Origin: Streptomyces sp. FIT100
GTDB lineage: Bacteria > Actinomycetota > Actinomycetes > Streptomycetales > Streptomycetaceae
Direction of reading: 5' to 3'
Length of the DNA stretch: 64,000 nt
Assembly (NCBI RefSeq): GCF_024584805.1
Contig: NZ_CP075715.1
Location: 5,820,526 to 5,884,525 of the forward strand
Shown here: positions 42,833 to 52,745 of the stretch, piece by piece
How positions within the stretch are numbered: the stretch's first letter is position 1
How the letters are laid out: the number at the start of each line of letters is the position of its first letter
Notes under the pieces: generated by a model
What the model was told of the DNA's origin: nothing
The model's database searches: none
What the model saw: the letters and a program-made list of their open reading frames with translations, nothing else
Made by a program: the position numbers and the translations under genes

Positions 42833-43615
42833 ATGTTCGAGGCGGGGTACCGACGGATACGGCGGCGCACGGCGGCCGTGGCACTGGCCGCAGCCGTACT
42901 CACCGCAACGGCGGGCTGCGGCGACGGCGACCCGCCCGCCGCCGACGACAAGCCCGGGGCGAGCACCACCGGCACCGGCGCCCCGGCCCCCGGGGCGTTG
43001 ACCGAGGGGCAGCTCACCGCCCGCTCCTTCACCGAGGGTGAGAAGGTCGGCAGGTACACCGCGTCCGAGTACACCCTCGGCGCCCCGCTCGGCGAGGAGT
43101 ACACCGCCGACCCCGTCGTCTGCCAGCCGCTGGTCAGCCTCGCCCGCGGAGCCACCGCGTACGCCCCATCGGCCGAGGTGCACCGCAAGGTCGACGTCCC
43201 CGAGGAGATGACCGGCACCACCGTCGCCGTGACGCTGCGCAGCTACAGCACCAAGGACGCCGCGGCCGTCATGAAGGCCCTCGACACCGCAGGCAAGGAG
43301 TGCGCCGCCGGATTCACCGAGGTGCGCGCCATCGCCAAGGCGACGTACCTCACGGTGGAGCCGGTTAAGGCGCCGGCCGTCGGCGGCGAGGCGGACGAGG
43401 CGAAGGCGTTCCGCTTCACCGTGCTCGACGTGAAGGGGAAGCTGAAGCTGTACGAGTACCTCACCGTCCTCCGCTCCGGCTCGACCACGCTCTCCTTCCG
43501 CGGCGAGATCACCGGCACCAAGGACATCGGAGGAGTGCCGCAGGAAGTGATCACGGCCCAGTGGGAGAAGTTCTCCGCGGGGGACACAGGGGCCGCCGAG
43601 GGCGCGGGCGCGTAG
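42833..43615 (+). CDS. Secreted lipoprotein of unknown function
   Basis: 260 aa. The N-terminus is basic, followed by a hydrophobic stretch and lipobox TATAGC, so it is anchored outside the membrane. A Pro/Thr/Gly-rich linker (about 30-55) leads to an alpha/beta domain with repeated Thr/Ser strands (TVAVTLRSYSTKDAAAVMKALD and a final FRGEITGTKDIGG). No catalytic motif is visible. A substrate-binding or envelope role is possible. It is about 70 nt upstream of dxr and may share its transcript. Confidence 0.75.
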   Translation: MFEAGYRRIRRRTAAVALAAAVLTATAGCGDGDPPAADDKPGASTTGTGAPAPGALTEGQLTARSFTEGEKVGRYTASEYTLGAPLGEEYTADPVVCQPLVSLARGATAYAPSAEVHRKVDVPEEMTGTTVAVTLRSYSTKDAAAVMKALDTAGKECAAGFTEVRAIAKATYLTVEPVKAPAVGGEADEAKAFRFTVLDVKGKLKLYEYLTVLRSGSTTLSFRGEITGTKDIGGVPQEVITAQWEKFSAGDTGAAEGAGA

Positions 43616-43681
43616 CGGCTCGGGGAGGTGCACGGGGACGCCCTGTCGGGACGCACCGCGGTTGCGGACACAATGGGGGGC

Positions 43682-44944
43682 ATGAGCGACAGCCCATCCC
43701 CCCTCGCCGACCCGCACATCGTCTTCGATCCGGCCGAAGGCCGCCGGGACATCGTCGTCCTCGGCTCCACCGGGTCCATCGGCACGCAGGCCATCGACCT
43801 GGTCCTGCGCAACCCCGACCGTTTCCGCGTCACCGGCCTCTCCGCCGCCGGCGGCCGGGTCGAGCTGCTCGCCGAGCAGGCGCACCGGCTGCGGGTCGGC
43901 ACGGTCGCCGTCGCCCGTGAGGAGGCCGTCCCCGCGCTCCGCGAGGCGCTCCGGTCGCTGTACGGGACGGGCGAGCCGCTCCCCGAGATCCTCGCCGGGC
44001 CCGGTGCGGCGACCGAGCTCGCCGCGTCGGACTGCCACACCGTGCTCAACGGCATCACCGGCTCCATCGGCCTCGCGCCGACGCTCGCCGCCCTCGAAGC
44101 GGGCCGCACGCTCGCCCTCGCCAACAAGGAGTCGCTGATCGTCGGCGGCCCCCTGGTCAGGGCGCTGGCGAAGCCCGGCCAGATCATCCCCGTCGACTCC
44201 GAGCACGCCGCGCTCTTCCAGGCGCTCGCCGCCGGCACCCGCGCCGACGTCCGCAAGCTCGTCGTGACCGCGTCCGGCGGCCCCTTCCGCGGCCGTACGA
44301 AGGCCGAACTGGCGGACGTCACCCCGAAGGACGCCCTCGCGCACCCCACCTGGGCCATGGGCCCGGTGATCACGGTCAACAGCGCGACCCTCGTCAACAA
44401 GGGCCTGGAGGTCATCGAGGCGCACCTCCTCTACGACATCCCGTTCGACCGCATCGAGGTGGTTGTCCACCCGCAGTCCTACGTCCACTCGATGGTGGAG
44501 TTCGAGGACGGCTCGACCCTCGCGCAGGCCACCCCGCCGGACATGCGCGGCCCGATCGCCATCGGCATCGGCTGGCCGCAGCGGGTGCCCGACGCGGCCC
44601 CCGCCTTCGACTGGTCCACGGCCTCCACCTGGGAGTTCTTTCCGCTCGACACCGAGGCGTTCCCCTCCGTGGGGCTCGCACGCCACGTCGGGGAACTGGG
44701 CGGCACGGCACCGGCGGTGTTCAATGCCGCCAACGAGGAATGCGTGGACGCGTTTCTCGCGGGACGGCTGCCGTTCAACGGAATCATGGATACGGTCACG
44801 GCAGTCGTCGGCGAACACCCGGGCGTACGGGGAACCTCGCTGACGGTCCCGGACGTCCTGGAAGCGGAGACCTGGGCGCGCGCCCGCGCCCGGGAACTGG
44901 CGCAACAGGCAGCGACGAAGGCGACAGCGGAGGCTCGCGCATGA
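43682..44944 (+). CDS. dxr: 1-deoxy-D-xylulose 5-phosphate reductoisomerase
   Basis: 420 aa from ATG at 43682 (ATG 43673 is an alternative). Second step of the MEP isoprenoid pathway: NADPH-dependent conversion of DXP to MEP. NADPH-binding VVLGSTGSIGTQAI is followed by ALANKESLIVGG, the metal/substrate residues VDSEHAALFQAL, SGGPFRG, and HPTWAMGPVITVNSATLVNKGLEVIEAH. The stop overlaps the rseP start (ATGA), and ispG follows, so two MEP genes flank the site-2 protease. Confidence 0.95.
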   Translation: MSDSPSPLADPHIVFDPAEGRRDIVVLGSTGSIGTQAIDLVLRNPDRFRVTGLSAAGGRVELLAEQAHRLRVGTVAVAREEAVPALREALRSLYGTGEPLPEILAGPGAATELAASDCHTVLNGITGSIGLAPTLAALEAGRTLALANKESLIVGGPLVRALAKPGQIIPVDSEHAALFQALAAGTRADVRKLVVTASGGPFRGRTKAELADVTPKDALAHPTWAMGPVITVNSATLVNKGLEVIEAHLLYDIPFDRIEVVVHPQSYVHSMVEFEDGSTLAQATPPDMRGPIAIGIGWPQRVPDAAPAFDWSTASTWEFFPLDTEAFPSVGLARHVGELGGTAPAVFNAANEECVDAFLAGRLPFNGIMDTVTAVVGEHPGVRGTSLTVPDVLEAETWARARARELAQQAATKATAEARA

Positions 44945-46242
44945 CGATTCTGTTGACGGTCCTCGGCATTGTGCTGTTCGCCGTCGGCCTGCTCTTCTCC
45001 ATCGCCTGGCACGAGCTCGGCCATCTCTCCACGGCCAAGCTCTTCGGTATCCGCGTGCCCCAGTACATGGTGGGCTTCGGCCCCACGATCTGGTCGCGGC
45101 ACAAGGGCGAGACGGAGTACGGAATCAAGGCGATCCCGGCCGGCGGCTACATCCGCATGATCGGGATGTTCCCGCCGGGTGACGACGGGCGCATCGAGGC
45201 CCGCTCCACCTCCCCCTGGCGCGGCATGATCGAGGACGCCCGCTCCGCGGCCTTCGAGGAGCTGAAGCCCGGCGACGAGACCCGGCTCTTCTACACGCGC
45301 AAGCCGTGGAAGCGCGTCATCGTGATGTTCGCGGGCCCGTTCATGAACCTGGTGCTCGCCGTCGCGATCTTCCTCGGGGTCGCGATGTCGTTCGGCTTCC
45401 AGACCCAGACCACCGAGGTCGCCGGGGTCCAGCAGTGCGTCATCCCGCAGAGCGAGGACCGCAACACCTGCGAGAAGAGCGACCCGGTCTCCCCCGGGGC
45501 GGCCGCCGGCCTGCAGAAGGGCGACCGGATCGTCGCCTTCGACGGAGTGCCCGTCAAGGACTGGACCGACCTGTCCAACCGCATCCGGGAGACCATCGGC
45601 CCCGCCACCATCACCGTGCAGCGCGGCGGCGAGGAGAAGGTCCTCGACGCCACCCTGCGGGAGAACCTGGTGGCCAAGAAGGACGCCGACGGAGAAGTCG
45701 TCCCCGACGAGTTCGTCCGCGCCGGTTACCTCGGCTTCGCGGCCAGGAGCGAGATCGTGCCGCAGACCCTCGGCCAGTCCCTGGACCGTATGGGCGACAT
45801 GATCGAGAACGGTGTCGAGTCGATCATCTCGCTCCCCGCCAAGGTCCCCGACCTGTGGGACGCGGCCTTCGGCGACGGCGAGCGCAAGGACGACTCCCCG
45901 GTCGGCGTGGTCGGTGCCGCGCGCATCAGCGGCGAGGTGCTCAACCTGGACGCACCCACGCAGAACATCGTCGCCACGTTCCTGATGCTGCTCGCCGGCT
46001 TCAACCTCTCCCTCTTCCTGTTCAACATGCTTCCGCTGCTGCCGCTCGACGGCGGCCACATCGCCGGGGCGCTCTGGGAGTCCGTACGCCGCAACGTCGC
46101 CAGGCTCTTCCGCCGGCCCGACCCCGGGCCCTTCGACGTGGCGAAGCTGATGCCGGTCGCCTATGTGGTGGCGGGGATCTTCATCTGCTTCACCCTGCTC
46201 GTCCTGGTCGCCGACATCGTCAACCCGGTGAAAATCTCCTAG
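44941..46242 (+). CDS. rseP: Site-2 (RseP-type) membrane metalloprotease
   Basis: 433 aa from the ATG overlapping the dxr stop. The zinc motif HELGH lies in the first helix (about residues 23-27) and the third zinc ligand in LPLDGGH near the C-terminus. One PDZ domain (about 170-255, SPGAAAGLQKGDRIVAFDG) lies between. Cleaves transmembrane anti-sigma factors or signal peptides within the membrane. The dxr-rseP-ispG order is conserved in actinobacteria. A terminator follows. Confidence 0.94.
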   Translation: MTILLTVLGIVLFAVGLLFSIAWHELGHLSTAKLFGIRVPQYMVGFGPTIWSRHKGETEYGIKAIPAGGYIRMIGMFPPGDDGRIEARSTSPWRGMIEDARSAAFEELKPGDETRLFYTRKPWKRVIVMFAGPFMNLVLAVAIFLGVAMSFGFQTQTTEVAGVQQCVIPQSEDRNTCEKSDPVSPGAAAGLQKGDRIVAFDGVPVKDWTDLSNRIRETIGPATITVQRGGEEKVLDATLRENLVAKKDADGEVVPDEFVRAGYLGFAARSEIVPQTLGQSLDRMGDMIENGVESIISLPAKVPDLWDAAFGDGERKDDSPVGVVGAARISGEVLNLDAPTQNIVATFLMLLAGFNLSLFLFNMLPLLPLDGGHIAGALWESVRRNVARLFRRPDPGPFDVAKLMPVAYVVAGIFICFTLLVLVADIVNPVKIS

Positions 46243-46256
46243 CAACGAGCTGTTCA

Positions 46257-46289
46257 GAGTGGCCGGGCACCATGGGTGCCCGGCCACTC
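46257..46289 (+). terminator. Terminator after rseP
   Basis: A perfect 15-bp stem (GAGTGGCCGGGCACC, 46257-46271, with 46275-46289) and a 3-nt loop lie 14 nt after the rseP stop. ispG therefore probably has its own promoter or depends on read-through. Confidence 0.85.
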
Positions 46290-46416
46290 ACATCTCCGCA
46301 GACATACGGAGCCACGACCGGCGCGGTGTGCTCGGGCCGAGGCCCGTGGCGTAACCTCGAAGGCCGGAGCCCGCCGATCTCGGGACCTCGATCCACACCT
46401 TGGGGTTGCACAGCAG

Positions 46417-47595
<1,179 letters not shown>

Positions 47596-47609
47596 CCCAC
47601 CGCGTCCCC

Positions 47610-47647
47610 AGGAAGGGACCGGCCCCCACCGGGGCCGGTCCCTTCCT
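47610..47647 (+). terminator. Terminator after ispG
   Basis: A perfect 17-bp stem (AGGAAGGGACCGGCCCC, complement at 47631-47647) and a 4-nt CACC loop lie 14 nt after the stop, followed by CGC. Confidence 0.88.
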
Positions 47648-47746
47648 CGCATGCGGTGCCGCACGGCATCTCCGGGTACAGTGCGGAAATCAGCAGCCCA
47701 CAGGCCCGACCGGTGCCGAAGGAGTGTTGGAGCCGCCCTCTTGTTG

Positions 47747-48586
47747 ATGCAGACGACCACCCGGGTCCTCGACCCCGGAGACCTCGGAGCCGCGCTCGCC
47801 GTCCTGGAGAGCGAGCCCGTCGTCAACGCCTTCGTCACGTCCCGCGTCCAGGTCGCCGGGCTCGACCCCTGGCGGCTCGGCGGCGAGATGTGGGGCTGGT
47901 ACGAGGACGGCCGGCTCCGCTCGCTCTGCTACTCCGGCGCCAACCTCGTGCCCATCTGCGCCACCCCCGAAGCCGTGCGCGCCTTCGCCGACCGCGCGCG
48001 CCGGTCCGGCCGCCGCTGCTCGTCCATCGTCGGCCCCGCCGAACCCACCGGACTGCTGTGGCGGCTCCTCGAACCCAGCTGGGGACCGGCCCGCGAGGTC
48101 CGCTCCCACCAACCGCTGATGGTCACCGAGGCCATGCCGCAGGGCGTCGCCCCCGATCCGTACGTCCGCCGCATCCAGAAGGACGAGATGGAGGTGATCA
48201 TGCCCGCGTGCGTGGCCATGTTCACCGAGGAGGTCGGGGTCTCGCCCCTCGCTGGCGACGGCGGGCTGCTCTACCAGGCACGGGTCGCCGAGCTCGTCGG
48301 CTCCGGGCGCTCCTTCGCCCGGATAGAGGACGGCAGGGTCGTCTTCAAGGCCGAGATCGGCGCGGCGACCCCGCAGGCGTGCCAGATCCAGGGCGTCTGG
48401 GTCGCCCCCGAGTTCCGCGGCCGCGGCCTCTCCGAGACCGGCATGACCGCCGTCCTGCGGTACGCCCTCGCCGATGTGGCGCCCGTCGTCAGCCTGTACG
48501 TCAACGACTTCAACACCGCCGCCCGCGCGGCCTACCGCCGCGTCGGGTTCCGCGAGGTCGGCGCGTTCATGAGCGTGCTGTTCTGA
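47747..48586 (+). CDS. GNAT-family acetyltransferase-like protein, two-domain
   Basis: 279 aa from ATG at 47747; TTG 47741 or 47744 are also possible, with GGAG at 47730-47733 upstream. The N-terminal half (DUF4081-like) has ALAVLESEPVVNAFVTSRV and GGEMWGWYE. The C-terminal GNAT domain has VWVAPEFRGRGLSETGM (acetyl-CoA loop, Q/R-x-x-G-x-G/A-like) and SLYVNDFNTAARAAYRRVGF. Family role is acyl transfer; the substrate is unknown. It follows the ispG terminator. Confidence 0.86.
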   Translation: MQTTTRVLDPGDLGAALAVLESEPVVNAFVTSRVQVAGLDPWRLGGEMWGWYEDGRLRSLCYSGANLVPICATPEAVRAFADRARRSGRRCSSIVGPAEPTGLLWRLLEPSWGPAREVRSHQPLMVTEAMPQGVAPDPYVRRIQKDEMEVIMPACVAMFTEEVGVSPLAGDGGLLYQARVAELVGSGRSFARIEDGRVVFKAEIGAATPQACQIQGVWVAPEFRGRGLSETGMTAVLRYALADVAPVVSLYVNDFNTAARAAYRRVGFREVGAFMSVLF

Positions 48587-48628
48587 CGTGCTGTTCCGAC
48601 CCGATCGGGGCCAAGTAGGGTGCCCGGC

Positions 48629-49168
48629 ATGGAACACGATGTCGTGGTCGGCCCCGTCAACCTCGCGGCCCGCGTCGACGACGCGCTCGCCGTGCAGGCC
48701 CTCGCCTTCGGGCTCAGCGAGGACGAGATCGCGATCCGCCGCCATATCGTGCTCCGGCACCTGCTCTGCCCCGGCGCCTGCGCCCTCGGTGCGACGACCC
48801 CGGACGGCCGGCTCGTCGGCTTCGTGTACGGCATGCCCAACGACCGCACCCACTGGTGGTCCACGGTGGTCGAGCCGTATCTGCGCAGGAGCGGTGCCGA
48901 CGACTGGCTCGACGACTCCTTCGTCATCACCGAGCTCCATGTCCACCCCGCCCACCAGGGCAGGGGCATCGGCCGCTCCCTGATCACCACCATCACGGAC
49001 ACCGCCGCCCAGCCCCGCTCGATCCTCTCCGCGATCGACACCGAGAGCCCGGCGCGCGGGCTCTACCGGGCACTCGGCTACCAGGACCTGGCCCGGCACG
49101 TCCTCTTCCCCAGTGCGCCGAAGCCGTACGCGGTGATGGGTGCGCCGCTGCCGCTGCGGCGGGGGTGA
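48629..49168 (+). CDS. GNAT-family N-acetyltransferase with possibly altered C-terminus
   Basis: 179 aa from ATG at 48629 (GTG 48620 possible). The acetyl-CoA binding motif is ELHVHPAHQGRGIGRSLI, with a C-terminal PARGLYRALGY. The gene's last 52 bp recur at 49218-49269, after which the same frame would read on to a stop at 49287-49289 with the ending RRDFSRGN instead of RRG. The present stop may therefore come from a duplication event rather than the ancestral end. Confidence 0.84.
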   Translation: MEHDVVVGPVNLAARVDDALAVQALAFGLSEDEIAIRRHIVLRHLLCPGACALGATTPDGRLVGFVYGMPNDRTHWWSTVVEPYLRRSGADDWLDDSFVITELHVHPAHQGRGIGRSLITTITDTAAQPRSILSAIDTESPARGLYRALGYQDLARHVLFPSAPKPYAVMGAPLPLRRG

Positions 49169-49269
49169 TGGGGGCCTGCCGGGGGTCCGGGGGTCGTCCC
49201 CCGGGAGGTGCAGCCCGAGTGCGCCGGAGCCGTATGCGGTGATGGGGGCGCCGCTGCCGCTGCGGCGGG
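49112..49269 (+). repeat. 52-bp direct duplication of the GNAT 3' end around a palindrome
   Basis: Copies at 49112-49163 and 49218-49269 differ at 3 of 52 positions and start 106 nt apart. The 54-nt interval between them holds a G-rich palindrome (CCGGGGG, TCGT, CCCCCGG around 49187-49204). The second copy precedes proS by 89 nt. Confidence 0.85.
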
Positions 49270-49358
49270 ACTTCTCGCGGGGGAACTGATTTCCACCCGC
49301 CGGGACTGCCCGGCTAACCTCCTGCACATCACCCTTTCTTGTACGCAGGAGATAACCC

Positions 49359-51056
49359 ATGGCAGCCCAGGTCCAGCGCATGTCCCGTCTGATGGTCAAG
49401 ACACTGCGCGACGACCCGGCGGACGCGGAGACGCTCAGCCACAAGCTCCTGGTCCGCGCGGGCTACGTCCGCCGCAACGCCGCCGGCATCTGGAGCTGGC
49501 TGCCGCTGGGCATGCGCGTGCTGGAGAACGTCGCGCGCGTCGTCCGCGAGGAGATGGACGCGATCGGTGCGCAGGAGGTCCTGCTGCCCGCGCTGCTGCC
49601 GAAGGAGCCGTACGAGGCGACCGGCCGCTGGGACGAGTACGGCGCGGAGCTCTTCCGCCTCCAGGACCGCAAGGGCGCGGACTACCTGCTGGGCCCGACG
49701 CACGAGGAGATCTTCACCCAGCTGGTGAAGGACCAGTGCACCTCGTACAAGGACCTGCCGGTCATCCTGTACCAGATCCAGACGAAGTACCGGGACGAGG
49801 CGCGTCCCCGCTCCGGCATCCTGCGCGGCCGTGAGTTCCAGATGAAGGACTCGTACTCCTTCGACACCTCCGACGAGGGCCTGGCCGAGTCCTACCGGCT
49901 GCACCGCGAGGCGTACATCAAGATCTTCAGCCGGCTCGGCCTGGAGCACCGCATCGTCTCGGCCGTCTCCGGGGCGATGGGCGGCTCGGCCTCCGAGGAG
50001 TTCCTCGCGCCGGCGCCCGCCGGCGAGGACACGTTCGTGTACTGCCCGTCCTGCGACTACGCCGCGAACACCGAGGCCGTCACCTTCAAGGCCCCCGTCG
50101 TGGAGGGTGTGGAGCACGGGCCGGTCGAGGAGCTGGACACCCCCGACACCCCGACCATCGAGACGCTGGCCGAGCACCTCGGTGTCCCCGCGTCCGCCAC
50201 CCTGAAGAACCTCCTCGTGAAGGTCGACGGCGAGATCGTCGCGGTCGGCGTGCCGGGCGACCGCGAGGTCGACCTGGGCAAGCTCACCGACCACCTCGCA
50301 CCGGCCACCGTCGAGCTGGTCACCGCCGAGGACTTCGAGGGCAGGCCCGACCTGGTCCGCGGCTACGTCGGCCCGCAGGGTCTGGAGAAGGTCCGCTACA
50401 TCGCCGACCCGCGCGTCGCGCCCGGCACGGCGTGGATCACCGGCGCGAACAAGCCGGACACGCACGCGAAGAACGTCGTCTGCGGCCGTGACTTCGAGGT
50501 CGACGACCGTCTCGACGTCGTCGTGGTCGAGGACGGCGACCCGTGCCCGTCCTGCGGGGCCGGGCTGAAGCTGGACCGCGCGATCGAGATCGGCCACATC
50601 TTCCAGCTGGGCCGCAAGTACGCGGACGCCTTCCAGCTCGACGTGCTGGGCCAGAACGGCAAGCCGGTCCGCGTGACCATGGGCTCCTACGGCATCGGCG
50701 TCTCGCGCGCGGTCGCGGCGCTGGCCGAGCAGCACGCGGACGAGCAGGGTCTGTGCTGGCCGCGCGAGATCGCCCCGGCCGACGTGCACGTCGTGGCGGC
50801 GGGCAAGGCCCTCCAGACCGAGCTGGCCCTCGACGTCGCCGAGCAGCTCGGTGCGGCGGGGGCGCGGGTCCTGGTCGACGACCGCGCGGGCGTCTCCCCG
50901 GGCGTGAAGTTCACGGACGCGGAGCTCATCGGCGTCCCGACGATCCTCGTCGCCGGCCGCCGCTCGGCGGAGGGCGTCGTCGAACTCAAGGACCGTCGCA
51001 CGGGCGAGCGCGAGGAGCTCCCGGTGGCGGAGGCGATCGCCCGAGTCCTCTCCTGA
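49359..51056 (+). CDS. proS: Prolyl-tRNA synthetase, bacterial type with editing domain
   Basis: 565 aa with CAGGAGA upstream of the ATG. Class II catalytic core: motif 2 region RDEARPRSGILRGREFQMKDSYSF near residues 145-170, and the C-terminal anticodon-binding domain (about 470-565). Between them (about 225-385) lies the INS editing domain that hydrolyses mischarged Ala-tRNAPro (LAEHLGVPASATLKNLLVKVDG). Motif 3 region is MGSYGIGVSR. Charges tRNAPro with proline. Its own terminator follows. Confidence 0.96.
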   Translation: MAAQVQRMSRLMVKTLRDDPADAETLSHKLLVRAGYVRRNAAGIWSWLPLGMRVLENVARVVREEMDAIGAQEVLLPALLPKEPYEATGRWDEYGAELFRLQDRKGADYLLGPTHEEIFTQLVKDQCTSYKDLPVILYQIQTKYRDEARPRSGILRGREFQMKDSYSFDTSDEGLAESYRLHREAYIKIFSRLGLEHRIVSAVSGAMGGSASEEFLAPAPAGEDTFVYCPSCDYAANTEAVTFKAPVVEGVEHGPVEELDTPDTPTIETLAEHLGVPASATLKNLLVKVDGEIVAVGVPGDREVDLGKLTDHLAPATVELVTAEDFEGRPDLVRGYVGPQGLEKVRYIADPRVAPGTAWITGANKPDTHAKNVVCGRDFEVDDRLDVVVVEDGDPCPSCGAGLKLDRAIEIGHIFQLGRKYADAFQLDVLGQNGKPVRVTMGSYGIGVSRAVAALAEQHADEQGLCWPREIAPADVHVVAAGKALQTELALDVAEQLGAAGARVLVDDRAGVSPGVKFTDAELIGVPTILVAGRRSAEGVVELKDRRTGEREELPVAEAIARVLS

Positions 51057-51089
51057 CGGAGCACGTTCCGGGCTCGGAGAGCAGTGGTG

Positions 51090-51128
51090 CCCCCGTGGGT
51101 GGTGGTCGGTGACCGCCACCCACGGGGG
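51090..51128 (+). terminator. Terminator after proS
   Basis: An 18-bp stem with one G·U pair (CCCCCGTGGGTGGTGGTC, 51090-51107, with 51111-51128) and a 3-nt loop, 33 nt after the proS stop. Confidence 0.85.
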
Positions 51129-51375
51129 TGACTCCGACACCCCCAGCCCGTCCGGCACTTGGGGACGGTCGCCCGGTGCTGACCGGGACCGGCCGGCGGC
51201 CCGAAGGCCGGGCGGCGGCGTCCGGTACGTGCGACCGCTGGGCGGAGGAGGAGTCCATGCGGTGGGGGCACGTCCCGTGCCCGAAGGGCTACAGGGGTGA
51301 GGGCACCCTCCCAGGCGTGAGCTCTGGGGGAGCGTGCCAGGCGTCGCCGGCAGACGGGACTCTCAAGACAACGCC
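51129..51375. mobile_element. Candidate remnant of a CTAG-targeting element, with repeated internal sequence
   Basis: No gene. Read on the minus strand from 51379, CTAG is followed at once by GGGCGTTGTCTTGAGAGTCC, a terminus-like sequence abutting the stop of the neighbouring gene. 51259-51298 matches, inverted, the MITE interior at 27061-27101 in about 34 of 39 positions. 51302-51332 resembles the repeat at 62031-62057. No second inverted end was found, so it is a remnant or chimera at most. Confidence 0.4.
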
Positions 51376-52254
51376 CTAGAGCCAGGCCGCCAGCTCCAAG
51401 GACAGTTCCGCCTCGCGGCCGCGGCCGGAGACCATCGCTCGGGTGGCCGATTCCACCGCGCGGAAGAGGGTCCAGCCGCGCAGCCGGTCCGGGTCCAGGT
51501 CCAGGGAGTCCGCCAGGCGGTTCACACGGCGGCGGGCCGCCGAGGGGCCCGAGACCGTCGCGATGAGGTCCTCGACCCGGTCGCGGACGAGGCGGGCCAG
51601 GTCGTACGCCCGCTCACCGACCAGCGGCTCGGGCCCGACCGTCAGCCACGGCGCCCGGTCACCGCCGAGGACCTTGCTCTGGCGGAAGTTGCCGTGGAGG
51701 AGCAGCTCCTCGGCCGCCCCGGCCAGCAGCTCCTCGCGCGCCCCCAGCGCCCCGGACACGAGCGCAGGCGGCGCCTCGTCGGCGTGCTCCGACAGGGCTG
51801 CGGCCTGCCGCCCCGTACGCTCGGCGACCGTCTCGAAGGCATGGCCGGCGGGCGGCTCCACCCACAGCCGCCGCACCGTCCCCGCCGCCTCCAGGAGCGC
51901 CTTCGACTCCGGGAGCGACCGCACCGACACCTCGGGATGCAGCCGCTCCAGCAGCAGCGCCCCCTCGGACGCGTCCAGCACCCGGACCGCGCCGAACCCG
52001 TTCCAGCACTCCAGCGCGGCCCCCTCAAGACCGGCCGCGGCGGAGGGCGGGACGAGCTTCAGCGCAGCGGGCGAGCCGTCCGACCGCCGTACGAGCGCGA
52101 CCAGGCTGCTGCGCCCGCCGGGGGCGACCACCCGTTCCACGTCCAGACCGTGCCGGACGACCGCGTCCTCCAGGAGCTTGGGCAGCTGCCCGAGCCATTC
52201 GCTCTCGCCGAGCGGGAGCGCCCGCACCAGACGCTGGGGCGGTTCGAAAGCCAT
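51376..52254 (-). CDS. APH-fold pseudokinase (catalytic residues lost)
   Basis: 292 aa from ATG at 52254; an upstream extension to 52368 is low-complexity. Overall layout follows the APH/hydroxyurea-kinase family, with LVALVRRSDGSPAALKLV (nucleotide-binding Lys strand) and a helical C-lobe. The Brenner motif HGDxHxxN is changed to LLHGNFRQSKVL (Asp to Asn, Asn lost), and the metal-binding DPK loop is PWLTVGPEPLVGERAYD (Asp to Gly). The functional relative at 802-1734 keeps both. The stop TAG lies in a CTAG next to an element-like end. Close to, but on the opposite strand from, proS. Confidence 0.82.
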   Translation of the reverse strand: MAFEPPQRLVRALPLGESEWLGQLPKLLEDAVVRHGLDVERVVAPGGRSSLVALVRRSDGSPAALKLVPPSAAAGLEGAALECWNGFGAVRVLDASEGALLLERLHPEVSVRSLPESKALLEAAGTVRRLWVEPPAGHAFETVAERTGRQAAALSEHADEAPPALVSGALGAREELLAGAAEELLLHGNFRQSKVLGGDRAPWLTVGPEPLVGERAYDLARLVRDRVEDLIATVSGPSAARRRVNRLADSLDLDPDRLRGWTLFRAVESATRAMVSGRGREAELSLELAAWL

Positions 52255-52286
52255 ACGTGCGTGGTTCCCTTTCACTGCCCGGGCGA

Positions 52287-52745
52287 TCACCCGGCGGTCC
52301 GGCCGACCGCGACGGCCGGCTCGGTGAGCTCCGTGAGCCCCGGAAAGGCTACGCCGCTGCCCCGCCACCGCACCGCCCGCACCGCCGCTTCGCGCAGCGC
52401 ACCGGCGGCCTCCCTCCGCAGCGGACCCTCGGCGGCGCGCACCAGGTCGGAGTAGACGCCCGCGACCCGGTCCTCCAGCACCGCGGCGAGCCGTACGGCA
52501 GCGGCCGCGTCCGGCACCGGGAACGGCAGCACATAGGCGGCGTCCGCGACCACCGGCTTGCCGCCCAGGTCACGCACCGTTCGCTCCAGGGCGTCGCGGC
52601 GCGCGCGGTGCGCCTCGTACGCAGCCGTCGCCTCCGCCCGCCTGGCGGGGGCGACGCGTCCGCCGACGACGCCGTAGCCGTACACCGCCGCATGCTCGGC
52701 GGCGAGCGCGGCCTGCGCGGCCCGCGTGGTGTGGAGGGTGCTCAT
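52287..52745 (-). CDS. Ferritin-like DUF4439 protein
   Basis: 152 aa from ATG at 52745. All-helical with the four-helix bundle pattern of DUF4439: AQAALAAEHAAVYGYGVVGG near the N-terminus and RVAGVYSDLVRAAEGPLRREAAGALREAAVRAV. The helix positions with conserved Glu/His resemble ferritin-like proteins, but full metal ligand sets are not obvious. Starts within the stop of the upstream lipoprotein gene (ATGA), so the pair is coupled. Converges on nothing nearby; function is unknown. Confidence 0.78.
   Translation of the reverse strand: MSTLHTTRAAQAALAAEHAAVYGYGVVGGRVAPARRAEATAAYEAHRARRDALERTVRDLGGKPVVADAAYVLPFPVPDAAAAVRLAAVLEDRVAGVYSDLVRAAEGPLRREAAGALREAAVRAVRWRGSGVAFPGLTELTEPAVAVGRTAG

Noticed and set aside
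49290..49358. Possible T-box leader upstream of proS
   Set aside because: The interval is too short and lacks a T-box sequence or specifier stem.
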